NCBI GenBank assembly: GCA_903970295.1
Contig: CAJCHQ010000161.1
Coordinates: forward strand, 1 to 7,094
Origin: Bryobacterales bacterium
GTDB lineage: Bacteria; Cyanobacteriota; Vampirovibrionia; Obscuribacterales; Obscuribacteraceae
Reading direction: 5' to 3'
DNA: 7,094 nucleotides
Shown here: positions 1 through 6,498 of the stretch, one piece after another
Layout of the letters: the number at the start of each line of letters is the position of its first letter
Position numbering within the stretch: position 1 is the first letter of the stretch
Notes under the pieces: generated by a model
What the model was told of the DNA's origin: nothing
Database searches by the model: none
Seen by the model: the letters and a program-made list of their open reading frames with translations, nothing else
Made by a program: the position numbers and the translations under genes

Positions 1-60
1 GCGAGCAGCTCTGTTAGAATCTTGAGGTGCCAATGAGTAGAGTTTTAAAGACTAAAGTCC

Positions 61-600
61 TTGCTTTTGATTTGCTTGATGCAAGCATCGGGCAAAGCCC
101 AAAAGTTTTTAACCTCTGGTCAGTGGTTTATGACTGCAGCATTGGCTTTCGGTGATGGACAAAATGACACGCAGAAAACCATGGGTTTGCTGGTTTTGGC
201 CCTTAATGCCGGGGGCTTAATGTCCGGTCACGACATTCCAATTTGGATGCGCTTGTTGATTGGACTAGCAATGGGAGCGGGAGCGTTCTGGTTGTCAGAA
301 GGCGTCGTCAAAGAACTTGCTTTCAAAGTCTATCAATTGCGGCACATACACGCTATTGCCGCCGAAACCTCTGCCGCTTTAGTTCTAATCAGCAATTCGA
401 TGGTTGGCGGACCTGTGTCTGCGTCGCAAGTCGTGTCGGCAGCGATTGTTGGTTCCGGTACCGCGGAGCGCAAAAGCGGCGTTCACTGGAACGTAATCCG
501 AGATATTATTATGTCGTGGTTGATCACCATTCCTGCATCGGCCCTCCTGGCTTTCGCACTGCAGTGTTTATGTTTTCAGTGGAGTATGGCATTACTTTGA
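61..600 (+). CDS. PiT family inorganic phosphate permease, C-terminal half only (possible pseudogene)
   Basis: This resembles the second half of a PiT-type inner-membrane phosphate transporter, which couples phosphate (often as a metal-phosphate complex) to an ion gradient. The 179-residue product shows the second family repeat: GQNDTQKTMG at residues 33-42, hydrophobic segments at about 41-52, 62-78, 100-112 and 148-170, and a VSASQVVSAAIVGSG stretch at 119-133 that corresponds to the family's VSTTH region. Bacterial PiT proteins are usually well over 300 residues, so the N-terminal repeat is absent. Upstream, all three forward frames contain stops within bases 1-48, so it does not simply run off the left edge. 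Two positions usually histidine are changed: GDGQND for HGxND, and SASQ for STTH. The start is uncertain (TTG at 61, or ATG at 79, neither with a ribosome binding site). The DUF47 partner follows directly, as is typical. Family identity is firm; whether it is functional, split or decayed is open. Confidence 0.75.
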   Translation: MLLICLMQASGKAQKFLTSGQWFMTAALAFGDGQNDTQKTMGLLVLALNAGGLMSGHDIPIWMRLLIGLAMGAGAFWLSEGVVKELAFKVYQLRHIHAIAAETSAALVLISNSMVGGPVSASQVVSAAIVGSGTAERKSGVHWNVIRDIIMSWLITIPASALLAFALQCLCFQWSMALL

Positions 601-1235
601 TCAGACAAACTGCGCACACTCCCGAATGGCTGAAATTCTTTCGACCCAAAGTCGATTTTTTTGATTTGCTCCGGCAGCAGGCCACATCTACCCTGGACGC
701 TGCGATTGGCTTTCACGACTGGTTATCTGCGGGCGCCAAAAATCGGTGCGACATAGTTCATCAGCTGGAACATCGTGCCGACGAGCAAAAATTGGAAATT
801 GAGAAAAAATTGGCAAACACAATAGTCACACCCTTCGATAGAGAGGAGATTTATGACCTTTCCGCCAAGTTGGACCGCATTATTAATGGTATCAAGCGGG
901 TTGTGAAAGATATCGAATTTCTAGAGCTGCAAGTTGATCATGTCATGATCGGCATGGCAGAGGTAATTGCCAATGGAGTGCAACATGTTTTTTGTTCAAT
1001 TGATAAATTGCAAACCGATTTAAAGGCGGCAGAGCAAGCCGCCAACGAATCGCGCAAAACTGAAACCAGCGTGGCGAAGCTCTACCGGCAAGCGTTGAAA
1101 GATATTGTTGACTCTGAAAATGGGGTCCACGCCATTGTTGTCAAAAAAGACATCTACGAATCTCTTTCTCGTATAGCCAGGCGAGTGGAGTCTGTTGGTG
1201 AAAAACTATTGCATATGAGCATCAAAGCGTCTTAG
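570..1235 (+). CDS. DUF47 / PhoU-like phosphate transport regulator (Pit accessory protein)
   Basis: A soluble all-helical PhoU-like protein of about 221 residues, close to the usual DUF47 length. In this family it is typically encoded beside a PiT permease and thought to modulate it. Visible landmarks, counted from the ATG at 570, are FFDLLRQQA near residue 30, the acidic EHRADEQK at about 67-74, the strongly conserved TPFDREEIYDLSAKLDRIIN at 87-106, and a second KKDIYESLSRIARRVESVGEKL-type helix near 192-213; the acidic clusters match PhoU-type metal-binding positions. The frame is open back to 243, but that upstream translation overlaps the permease and looks like a shadow. Possible starts are ATG 570, GTG 579 and TTG 597; the last overlaps the permease stop as TTGA with a GGAG 12 bases before it, which would suit translational coupling. 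ATG 570 is chosen conservatively, giving a 31-base overlap. Confidence 0.88.
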   Translation: MFSVEYGITLIRQTAHTPEWLKFFRPKVDFFDLLRQQATSTLDAAIGFHDWLSAGAKNRCDIVHQLEHRADEQKLEIEKKLANTIVTPFDREEIYDLSAKLDRIINGIKRVVKDIEFLELQVDHVMIGMAEVIANGVQHVFCSIDKLQTDLKAAEQAANESRKTETSVAKLYRQALKDIVDSENGVHAIVVKKDIYESLSRIARRVESVGEKLLHMSIKAS

Positions 1236-1270
1236 TCACTGTGCCGAAAAATAGATGTCACTATAAAGCT

Positions 1271-1301
1271 TTGCTTTGCCTGTGCCAGGAAACGATATAA
1301 T
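1271..1301 (+). promoter_or_regulatory. candidate sigma-70-type promoter before the kinase gene
   Basis: A perfect TATAAT lies at 1296-1301, about 62 bases before the kinase start, in the only sizeable gap between the DUF47 gene and the kinase gene. The upstream hexamer is poor: TTGCTT at 1271-1276 would need a 19-base spacer. A short dyad CCTG-TGC-CAGG at 1279-1289 lies in the spacer. The -10 match is seen; promoter function is inferred. Confidence 0.4.
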
Positions 1302-1362
1302 ATTGCGGTTCTGAACGATGCTTTGTTATTAGGTAGGGGACTAAAAGACGAGGTCGTAATAT

Positions 1363-2667
1363 ATGCACGGCGATTATACGATTCCTCACCCGAGTCACGC
1401 CGCTGGCGAGATGCAACATCGACTTCGCCAGCATTCCTTTGTCGCGGAGCTTGGAGAAGACGCATTGAAAGGCATGGCTTTGGATGAACTTTTCAACAAA
1501 GCCGTGCATGGCGTCGCTGAAATTTTCGAGAATGAATACTGCAAGGTGCTGGAGTTGCAGCCGGACGGCAAGCATGTTTTGTTGCGGGCTGGTGTAGGCT
1601 GGCAACCAGGGCTGGTCGGAGTGGCGATGGTGGACACGGGGATGGATTCTCAGGCCGGTTACACATTGGCCTCTGAACATCCCGTGATTGTTAAAGATTT
1701 GCGCACGGAGACTCGATTCCGTGGTCCAGCGCTTTTGCACAATCATGGTGTCGTGAGCGGGATGAGCGTAATCATTCACGCTGCGGATGGGCCCTGGGGC
1801 GTGATGGGCACACACACAACCCGATTATATGAATTCACTGACTATGACATAACGTTTTTCCAAACAATTGCCAATGTCCTTGCAAGTGCAATTGAAAGGC
1901 GCAAACTCGAAGATGATCTAGAGCGTCGCGTAATTGAGCGCACTCAAGAGCTCGTCCAGGCGAATGAGCTTAAATCACAGTTTGTCGCAACCATCAGTCA
2001 TGAAGTGCGAACGCCTATGGCCGGTGTGATTGGGTTGGCAGAGTTTTTAACGGGTCAGCCTCTCACACCGGAGCAAGCGGAAGTCGCAAAACATCTATAT
2101 GTTGCATCGAAGCGCCTCCTGCATATTCTCAATGATTTGCTTGATTTCTCGCGGTTGGAGGCAGGCAAGATGACCGTGGAGCGGACACCGTTCTCGGTGA
2201 AGAAACTACTTGCCGACACCGTTTTTCTGTTCAGCCATGACGCGAACGACAAGAAACTGGACATCAAGATATCCACCGGACAGGACATTCCCGATGTCCT
2301 CTTTGGCGACGAGACTAAGCTGAATCAGGTGCTCGTTAATTTGGTTAGTAATGCGATTAAGTTCACAGAAAAAGGCACAATCGAAGTTGTGGCCGAGATG
2401 CAGAAGCGTTCTGATGACGAAGCAGTGATCAAATTTTCGATTATTGATACCGGTGTCGGAGTGCGCCACGACGCGAAACATCTTTTATTCCAGCCTTTTG
2501 TGCAGGCTGATAGCAGCACGACTCGCCGCTTTGGTGGAAGTGGGTTAGGGCTTTCGATCTGCAGGCAATATGTGGACTTGCTCGGAGGAGAAATTGGATT
2601 CTCAAGCGAGGAAGGCAAAGGTAGCAACTTTTGGTTTACAGTTCCGATTTTTTTTTCTAACGGCTAA
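1363..2667 (+). CDS. soluble GAF-domain sensor histidine kinase
   Basis: A 434-residue cytoplasmic sensor kinase that would autophosphorylate on histidine and pass the phosphate to a receiver domain. Order of parts: an N-terminal GAF domain at about 27-178 (ending DYDITFFQTIANVLASAIERR), a charged coiled-coil linker at about 178-205, a HisKA domain with the H-box ISHEVRTPMAGV and phosphoacceptor His213, and an HATPase domain with the N-box around N321-N330 (ETKLNQVLVNLVSNAIKF), the G1 box IIDTGVGV at 360-367, an F-box at 376-379 and the G2 box GGSGLGL at 391-397. No transmembrane segment or signal peptide is seen. The start ATG has a GAGG at 1350-1353, nine bases upstream. The gene ends in a run of nine T (2648-2656) shortly before TAA. 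The receiver gene follows in the same frame after this stop. The ligand of the GAF domain cannot be read from the sequence. Confidence 0.93.
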   Translation: MHGDYTIPHPSHAAGEMQHRLRQHSFVAELGEDALKGMALDELFNKAVHGVAEIFENEYCKVLELQPDGKHVLLRAGVGWQPGLVGVAMVDTGMDSQAGYTLASEHPVIVKDLRTETRFRGPALLHNHGVVSGMSVIIHAADGPWGVMGTHTTRLYEFTDYDITFFQTIANVLASAIERRKLEDDLERRVIERTQELVQANELKSQFVATISHEVRTPMAGVIGLAEFLTGQPLTPEQAEVAKHLYVASKRLLHILNDLLDFSRLEAGKMTVERTPFSVKKLLADTVFLFSHDANDKKLDIKISTGQDIPDVLFGDETKLNQVLVNLVSNAIKFTEKGTIEVVAEMQKRSDDEAVIKFSIIDTGVGVRHDAKHLLFQPFVQADSSTTRRFGGSGLGLSICRQYVDLLGGEIGFSSEEGKGSNFWFTVPIFFSNG

Positions 2668-2670
2668 ACT

Positions 2671-3093
2671 TTGTCGCGTGACAAAATTCTACTTGTTGAA
2701 GACGATACAACGCTTCGGTTCCTCGGAACGAAGCATTTTCTGGCGCTTGGTCTGCCTTTAGATCTGGCCGCTAATGGTGCCGAAGCTGTGAAGATGGCAG
2801 AGGCAGGTTATGCGCTCATATTGATGGATTTGTCGATGCCGATAATGGATGGAATTGAGGCGACCAGTCACATCAGGGAGCATGAATTACGAAATGGACT
2901 GAAACGTACACCTATTGTCGGGTTGACAGCTTTTTCGGAGCAAGAGGTAGCCGCCAAGGTCGCTGGAATGGACGAGTTTTTGCTGAAGCCGGTGCCGTTT
3001 AAAACCCTGGCCATAACGGTCGCCAAATATCTTAATTTGCGCACGATTGATAAATCTGGAGTTGCCGACGATCAACGATCTGATACCACCTGA
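2671..3093 (+). CDS. single-domain response regulator (receiver), probable former hybrid-kinase domain
   Basis: A 140-residue CheY-like receiver. Acidic pocket residues are E10-D11-D12 (LLVEDD), the phosphoacceptor is Asp53 in LILMDLSMPIMDG, the switch Thr86 lies in VGLTAF and the conserved Lys106 in FLLKP. After about residue 120 there is only a short polar tail and no output domain, so it would act through protein contacts or as a phosphate-transfer partner of the kinase just upstream. The only usable start before the VEDD motif is TTG at 2671, with no ribosome binding site, three bases after the kinase stop. It is in the same frame as the kinase, and the sequence resembles the C-terminal receiver of a hybrid kinase. 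Expression therefore probably depends on termination-reinitiation coupling, or on reading through the TAA. Confidence 0.88.
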   Translation: MSRDKILLVEDDTTLRFLGTKHFLALGLPLDLAANGAEAVKMAEAGYALILMDLSMPIMDGIEATSHIREHELRNGLKRTPIVGLTAFSEQEVAAKVAGMDEFLLKPVPFKTLAITVAKYLNLRTIDKSGVADDQRSDTT

Positions 3094-3306
3094 CGAGGCG
3101 AGTTTTTTTGAGAGATCCTTTGGAAGGATGGGAACTGAGCGTGATTGATTTTGTTCCGCTCGTTTCGAAAACGTCTCATCAATTCAACCTCTGACTCCAG
3201 TCTCTTCGATTTTTTTTGCGACTGCTGGGAACCTAAACAGCGTGGCTAAGTCACGTTTTAAAAACCAATTAGTTCAAGTGGTCGATCCACTTGAAGGAGA
3301 ATAAAC
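3094..3306 (+). other. intergenic leader region before the manganese catalase, rich in small dyads
   Basis: No coding frame was found. The region holds T-runs at 3103-3109 (seven) and about 3210-3217 (eight), neither preceded by a convincing GC-rich stem, so no clear terminator for the receiver gene is assigned. Small inverted repeats seen are ATCCTT/AAGGAT (3115-3120, 3124-3129), interleaved GGAAC/GTTCC and GAGCG/CGCTC (3131-3161), CGTTT/AAACG (3161-3173), an imperfect 15-base dyad CGTGGCTAAGTCACG (3241-3255), and the strong 9-base repeat described separately. A promoter for the catalase must lie here, but no good -35/-10 pair stands out. Confidence 0.5.
3273..3295 (+). promoter_or_regulatory. 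perfect 9-bp inverted repeat overlapping the ribosome binding site of the manganese catalase
   Basis: TTCAAGTGG at 3273-3281 and CCACTTGAA at 3287-3295 are exact inverted copies with a 5-base loop (TCGAT). The right arm shares its last two bases with the ribosome binding site AAGGAG (3294-3299), seven bases before ATG 3307. It could be an mRNA hairpin affecting initiation or stability, or a protein operator. No T-run follows, so it is not a terminator. Confidence 0.65.
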
Positions 3307-4230
3307 ATGTTCATGCACAACAAAAAACTTCAATACACCGTGCGAGTCTCGAAGCCGAATCCAAAGCTATCAACACTCATGCTAGAACAATTTGGCGGAC
3401 CACAAGGCGAACTTGCGGCAGCCATGCGGTATTTCACGCAAGGTATTGCCGAGTTGGATCCAGGTCGAAAAGATTTATTGATGGATATTGCAACAGAAGA
3501 AATGAGCCATCTTGAGGTGATCGGTAACATCGTTTGTATGTTGAATACTGGTGTCAAAGGTCAGATATCCGAAGGATTGGAAGATGCAGAAACTCTAGCC
3601 GAAATCACTAAAGATGCGGACAGTTATATTCAAGCTGCTTTGTATGGTGGCGGAGCTGGACTGATAAATAGCTCAGGGCAAACTTGGAATGCCGCCTATG
3701 TAGACACAATTGGTGAGCCAACTGCCGATTTACGCTCTAATATCGCTGCCGAAGCCAGAGCTAAAATCGTTTATGAGCGCATCATTAACGTCTGCGATGA
3801 TCCAGATGTTCGAGATGCTCTGGGCTTTTTAATGACCCGAGAAATTGCCCATCAGAAGTCATTTGAGAAAGCTCTCTACTCTATTTCAAATAACTTTCCA
3901 CCCGGCAAATTGCCTGGCGTGCCGGAATTCGAGTCCAAATTCTTCAACCATTCACAGGGTGAAGGCGATATGCGCGGGCCGTGGAACTCTGCTGGTTTCG
4001 AATTCATCAGCGATGTCGAGCAATTATCCGCGGTCGACGGAGGCACCGGTCTGCCGTCGGTGAAACTATCGAAAGCTGACCAAAATTTGCTGTCTTTGAC
4101 GGCCGCACGCGGCTCTTCAGATTCTTCCTCTAATCCGCTCACTGGAGCTGAATTGGGCATGGGTCTGTCAGCGCCGCTGGACGGCGATGGTAAAAGGAAC
4201 GGCGCCGGCAAAGCAAACAATAAAAAATAA
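3307..4230 (+). CDS. manganese catalase (di-manganese, non-heme)
   Basis: A 307-residue ferritin-like four-helix protein of the manganese catalase family, which breaks down hydrogen peroxide to water and oxygen at a di-manganese centre in the cytoplasm. The expected ligands are present: Glu35 (GPQGEL), Glu65 and His68 (ATEEMSHLE), Glu149 (AAEARAKIVYERI) and His182 (TREIAHQKSF). The N-terminal part (MFMHNKKLQYTV) and the segment after the bundle (about 200-240, with FNHSQGEGDMRGPWN) match the catalase rather than a plain ferritin. The last 40 or so residues are rich in Ser, Gly and Lys and look disordered. The start is fixed by AAGGAG seven bases upstream. The NRAMP transporter follows after 60 bases on the same strand and would supply the metal. 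Similar proteins in spore formers belong to the CotJC group, but the ligand pattern and the context favour a true catalase. Confidence 0.94.
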   Translation: MFMHNKKLQYTVRVSKPNPKLSTLMLEQFGGPQGELAAAMRYFTQGIAELDPGRKDLLMDIATEEMSHLEVIGNIVCMLNTGVKGQISEGLEDAETLAEITKDADSYIQAALYGGGAGLINSSGQTWNAAYVDTIGEPTADLRSNIAAEARAKIVYERIINVCDDPDVRDALGFLMTREIAHQKSFEKALYSISNNFPPGKLPGVPEFESKFFNHSQGEGDMRGPWNSAGFEFISDVEQLSAVDGGTGLPSVKLSKADQNLLSLTAARGSSDSSSNPLTGAELGMGLSAPLDGDGKRNGAGKANNKK

Positions 4231-4250
4231 TATCACTCATAAATTCTCAC

Positions 4251-4286
4251 GTGGACCAGCCTTTAGCAGGCTGGCTCCACCGGAGG
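4251..4286 (+). promoter_or_regulatory. strong hairpin directly before the NRAMP ribosome binding site
   Basis: GTGGA (4251-4255) plus CCAGCC (4256-4261) pair with GGCTGG (4269-4274) plus TCCAC (4276-4280), giving 11 base pairs with a single bulged C at 4275 and a 7-base loop. The ribosome binding site GGAGG (4282-4286) starts two bases after the stem, four bases before ATG 4291. No T-run follows, so it is not an intrinsic terminator. It may block 3' exonucleases at the end of the catalase message, tune NRAMP translation, or be a processing site. Confidence 0.65.
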
Positions 4287-4290
4287 TTTC

Positions 4291-5562
4291 ATGTCCAATT
4301 CCATCATTTTAAAGAACCCATCAGCGACCGGAACGATTGAGCAAACCCTTAGAGTTCTGAATACTGTCGTAGCTCAAAAAACTACATGGCTTGGGCCGGC
4401 TTTCATTGCCAGTGTTGCTTATATCGACCCCGGCAATTTCGCTGCCAACATAGCGAGTGGTGCCAAGTGTGGTTACTCTCTGCTCTGGGTCCTGCTCTGG
4501 GGCAATCTTATCGCGCTCCTGGTCCAAACGCTCAGCTGCAGGCTTGGCATATTCACGGGTGATAGCCTGGCGAAAAATTGCGGCAAACATTTTCCGGCGG
4601 CGGTGAAAATTCCATTATGGATCACATCTGAATTTATGTCGGTGGCGACGGATCTGGCTGAGGTTTTAGGTGCCGGCATCGGCATAACTCTTGTATTCCA
4701 CACGCCTCTTTTTCCATCATGTTTGCTAGCAGGTTTGCTTTCATTTTTACCATTGTTAAAAAAACAAGGCGAACAAAAATTTCTTGAAAAATTGATGCTT
4801 GTGGTGGTACTCGCAATTGGAGTGGCCTTCGCATATGAACTGATTGTCGCCAAACCTGACTGGACTTTGGTTTTTCGAGGCACGATTTTTCCTACTTTGC
4901 AGACAAACAATTTGCTTATCGCCACGAGCATGCTTGGAGCCACCGTCATGCCTCACGTCATCTTTCTGCACAGTGGATTGATGCATGGCACTTCTGAAAA
5001 AATCGATGTGGATGGACGCTATCGTTATGCCATCGCAGATAATTTTATCGCTCTCAACTTCGCATGGCTCATAAACGCATCAATGGTAATCACATTTGCT
5101 GCCGCTTACAAAGGCATGTCTTCGCCACCGCCATCGATTGAAGCAGCGACTCAGGTGATCGCGCCGTTGTTTGGTAACTTATCCGGGCTAGTGTTTGGCT
5201 TAGCACTTATAGTCGCTGGCCTAGGATCGACCACTGTCGGGTCCATGGCTGGGCAAGTCATTCTGGATGGCTTTTTCAAAGTTCGTATACCGATTTGGTG
5301 GAGACGAGCCTTGACTCTCATACCGTGTCTTTTCATCCTTCACGCAGGTTTTGACACTACCAAACTACTGGTGGTATCACAAGCCGCTTTGGGTTTAGCT
5401 TTACCTTTTACGATCGTCCCATTGATTTGGCTAAACGCATCGCAGAAAGTACTTGGCGACAGACGGATCAAAGGGACACTGTTAGTGGTGTCGGCAATCT
5501 CGGCCGCACTGGTCATAATGCTCAATATCAGCTTACTTCTAAATCTGGTAACAGGAAGTTAG
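4291..5562 (+). CDS. NRAMP-family divalent metal transporter (probable Mn2+ importer)
   Basis: A 423-residue inner-membrane transporter with the roughly eleven hydrophobic segments of the NRAMP/MntH family, which imports Mn2+ and other transition metals with protons. The first metal-binding helix has the canonical YIDPGNFAANI with Asp46 and Asn49. The sixth helix reads GATVMPHVIFLHS (216-228) with the metal-selective Met220 and His222; the usual Asn after the His is Val here. ATDLAEVLG at 119-127 is also canonical. The retained Met argues for transition metals rather than Mg2+ (the NRMT subgroup lacks it). The start has GGAGG four bases upstream, after a strong hairpin. The manganese catalase lies 60 bases upstream on the same strand, making manganese the most likely substrate. 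The gene symbol mntH is likely appropriate functionally but is left blank because orthology was not tested. Confidence 0.94.
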   Translation: MSNSIILKNPSATGTIEQTLRVLNTVVAQKTTWLGPAFIASVAYIDPGNFAANIASGAKCGYSLLWVLLWGNLIALLVQTLSCRLGIFTGDSLAKNCGKHFPAAVKIPLWITSEFMSVATDLAEVLGAGIGITLVFHTPLFPSCLLAGLLSFLPLLKKQGEQKFLEKLMLVVVLAIGVAFAYELIVAKPDWTLVFRGTIFPTLQTNNLLIATSMLGATVMPHVIFLHSGLMHGTSEKIDVDGRYRYAIADNFIALNFAWLINASMVITFAAAYKGMSSPPPSIEAATQVIAPLFGNLSGLVFGLALIVAGLGSTTVGSMAGQVILDGFFKVRIPIWWRRALTLIPCLFILHAGFDTTKLLVVSQAALGLALPFTIVPLIWLNASQKVLGDRRIKGTLLVVSAISAALVIMLNISLLLNLVTGS

Positions 5563-5651
5563 CATTGCCCCTCACACAAAGTATGGCTCTGAAAAAGCTT
5601 TCTTTAGAGCGTCAACGATCCTAGCTGATGTCCTTGCAGACGACCCCATTA

Positions 5652-5687
5652 GACAAAAAGAGGCCGCGCGGCACAAACCGCGCGGCT
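5652..5687 (-). terminator. rho-independent terminator of the hemerythrin-like gene
   Basis: A perfect 9-base GC-rich stem, GCCGCGCGG (5663-5671) with CCGCGCGGC (5678-5686) and a 6-base loop, begins nine bases past the stop codon of the minus-strand gene. Read on the minus strand, it is followed within three bases by five T (5655-5659 as A on the plus strand). On the plus strand no T-run follows, so it serves the minus strand, although the stem could also slow transcription arriving from NRAMP. Confidence 0.88.
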
Positions 5688-5694
5688 CAAATGA

Positions 5695-6231
5695 TTAGTG
5701 ATTTTTCTTGAACGCTTTCGCGTTTGTATTTGCCTGACCGGGCTTTGGCGGGGCAGATTTCAAGCGCTCTTTTTCGGCTTTGAAGTCTGCACCCAATTCC
5801 GTCAGGTCTGCTCCGCTAGCCTTAATTTCAGGCAGCAGCGTTTTCTCTTCCTCTTTGACATGATGTTTGACGAGCTCTGAAAGCACTTTTACCTTAGCAT
5901 CAACTAGTTCATCAATCTCCTGCACAGCCATGAGTTCGGAAAGAACTCCTTCCACAACATGATGTTCCTCATACGCCTCGTTGACACCATCCTTATCATT
6001 TTCTTTGAGTCTAGGATAGACGAGCTTTTCTTCTGCCGCCGCGTGGATGTTCAGTTCCTTAACTATTTGTTCAAGTAGTACTTTTTTGTCACTGGCTTTT
6101 TTACTTGACTCATATTCTGCAAACAAGAGATCAACCTTACGATGATCCGCCTTAATGAGACCGATGACATCACCTTTCGCAGACTCGGCCTTCTCATCCA
6201 ATTCGGTAATAAACTTAGTTACAGCATTCAT
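5695..6231 (-). CDS. hemerythrin-like HHE domain protein
   Basis: A soluble 178-residue protein with one hemerythrin/HHE cation-binding four-helix domain, expected to hold a di-iron centre that binds oxygen, NO or peroxide, or to take part in iron handling. The ligand pattern is complete: His30 (KADHRKVD), His63 and Glu67 (HAAAEE), His90/His91 (EEHHVVEG) and His124 with Glu128 (HHVKEEE). The last 25 or so residues are rich in Lys, Pro and Asn and lie outside the domain. The start is ATG at 6231, with GGAGG at 6239-6243 seven bases before it; an earlier in-frame ATG at 6270 would add 13 residues but would place that binding site inside the gene. It ends in a strong terminator and lies convergent to NRAMP, divergent from the metallothionein-like gene. 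Its exact role is not known from sequence. Confidence 0.92.
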   Translation of the reverse strand: MNAVTKFITELDEKAESAKGDVIGLIKADHRKVDLLFAEYESSKKASDKKVLLEQIVKELNIHAAAEEKLVYPRLKENDKDGVNEAYEEHHVVEGVLSELMAVQEIDELVDAKVKVLSELVKHHVKEEEKTLLPEIKASGADLTELGADFKAEKERLKSAPPKPGQANTNAKAFKKNH

Positions 6232-6262
6232 TGTTTTTCCTCCGCTCACTCTAACGTGTCCG

Positions 6263-6279
6263 CCAGACAATTGGTCTGG
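6263..6279 (-). promoter_or_regulatory. 6-bp inverted repeat in the leader of the hemerythrin-like gene
   Basis: CCAGAC (6263-6268) and GTCTGG (6274-6279) are exact inverted copies with a 5-base loop, 20 bases upstream of the GGAGG used by the minus-strand gene. A second 5-base dyad (GGAAC/GTTCC, 6278-6291) overlaps its outer edge, so the two could be alternative hairpins. Function is inferred only from position. Confidence 0.4.
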
Positions 6280-6448
6280 AACAAAAGTTCCCTCTACCTC
6301 TGCCTTGACCCGCAGTCAAAGATGTTCTCGTAAAACATTCTGGGGGACAGTGTTTTGAGGGATCAAACAATGGATTCTCGAGCCCACTTTTCTGACAAAA
6401 GTTTCGGTTTTCGGTCAACCGGGAACCGTACCAGCAAAAAATAGTCTG

Positions 6449-6467
6449 CATGAACGGTGAGTTCATG
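6449..6467. promoter_or_regulatory. 7-bp inverted repeat, possible ArsR/SmtB-like operator
   Basis: CATGAAC (6449-6455) and GTTCATG (6461-6467) are exact inverted copies separated by five bases. The TGAA...TTCA half-sites resemble operators of the ArsR/SmtB metal-sensing repressors that control metallothionein genes in cyanobacteria, but the inner spacing is 7 rather than the usual 6. It lies 165 bases before the metallothionein-like start and 218 bases from the hemerythrin-like start. No repressor gene is in the window. Confidence 0.35.
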
Positions 6468-6498
6468 AGGAACGGGGTTTTCGCTATTTCACCCGCTT

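Noticed and set aside
243..569. Upstream extension of the DUF47 reading frame
   Set aside because: It lies wholly inside the PiT gene in another frame, and its translation (Arg/Cys/Ser-rich) does not resemble the DUF47 family, whose homology starts after about 610.
1261..1815. Long minus-strand frame opposite the kinase gene
   Set aside because: Its translation is His/Arg-rich without recognisable domains and lies opposite a clear GAF domain, as expected for an antisense shadow.
2570..2761. Frameshifted continuation of the kinase through the T9 run
   Set aside because: A one-base slip leads into a frame without receiver motifs (LTAKLCRVTKFYLL...), so programmed frameshifting would not produce a meaningful product.
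3103..3129. Terminator for the receiver gene using the T7 run and the ATCCTT/AAGGAT stem
   Set aside because: The T-run comes before the stem rather than after it, and no stem precedes the T-run, so the order is wrong for a rho-independent terminator on the plus strand.
3227..3252. ECF-sigma-like promoter: GGGAACC, 16 bases, GTC
   Set aside because: The match is short and the consensus differs among ECF groups; without a transcription start it cannot be told from chance.
3094..3306. Manganese riboswitch (yybP-ykoY) before the catalase
   Set aside because: The context invites it, but the conserved loop sequence GGGGAGUA and the four-way layout were not found by eye. A covariance-model search would decide.
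5604..5625. Possible NRAMP terminator formed by GCTCT and AGAGC around 5585-5610
   Set aside because: The stem is only about five base pairs with an AT-rich, mismatched interior and no T-run after it.
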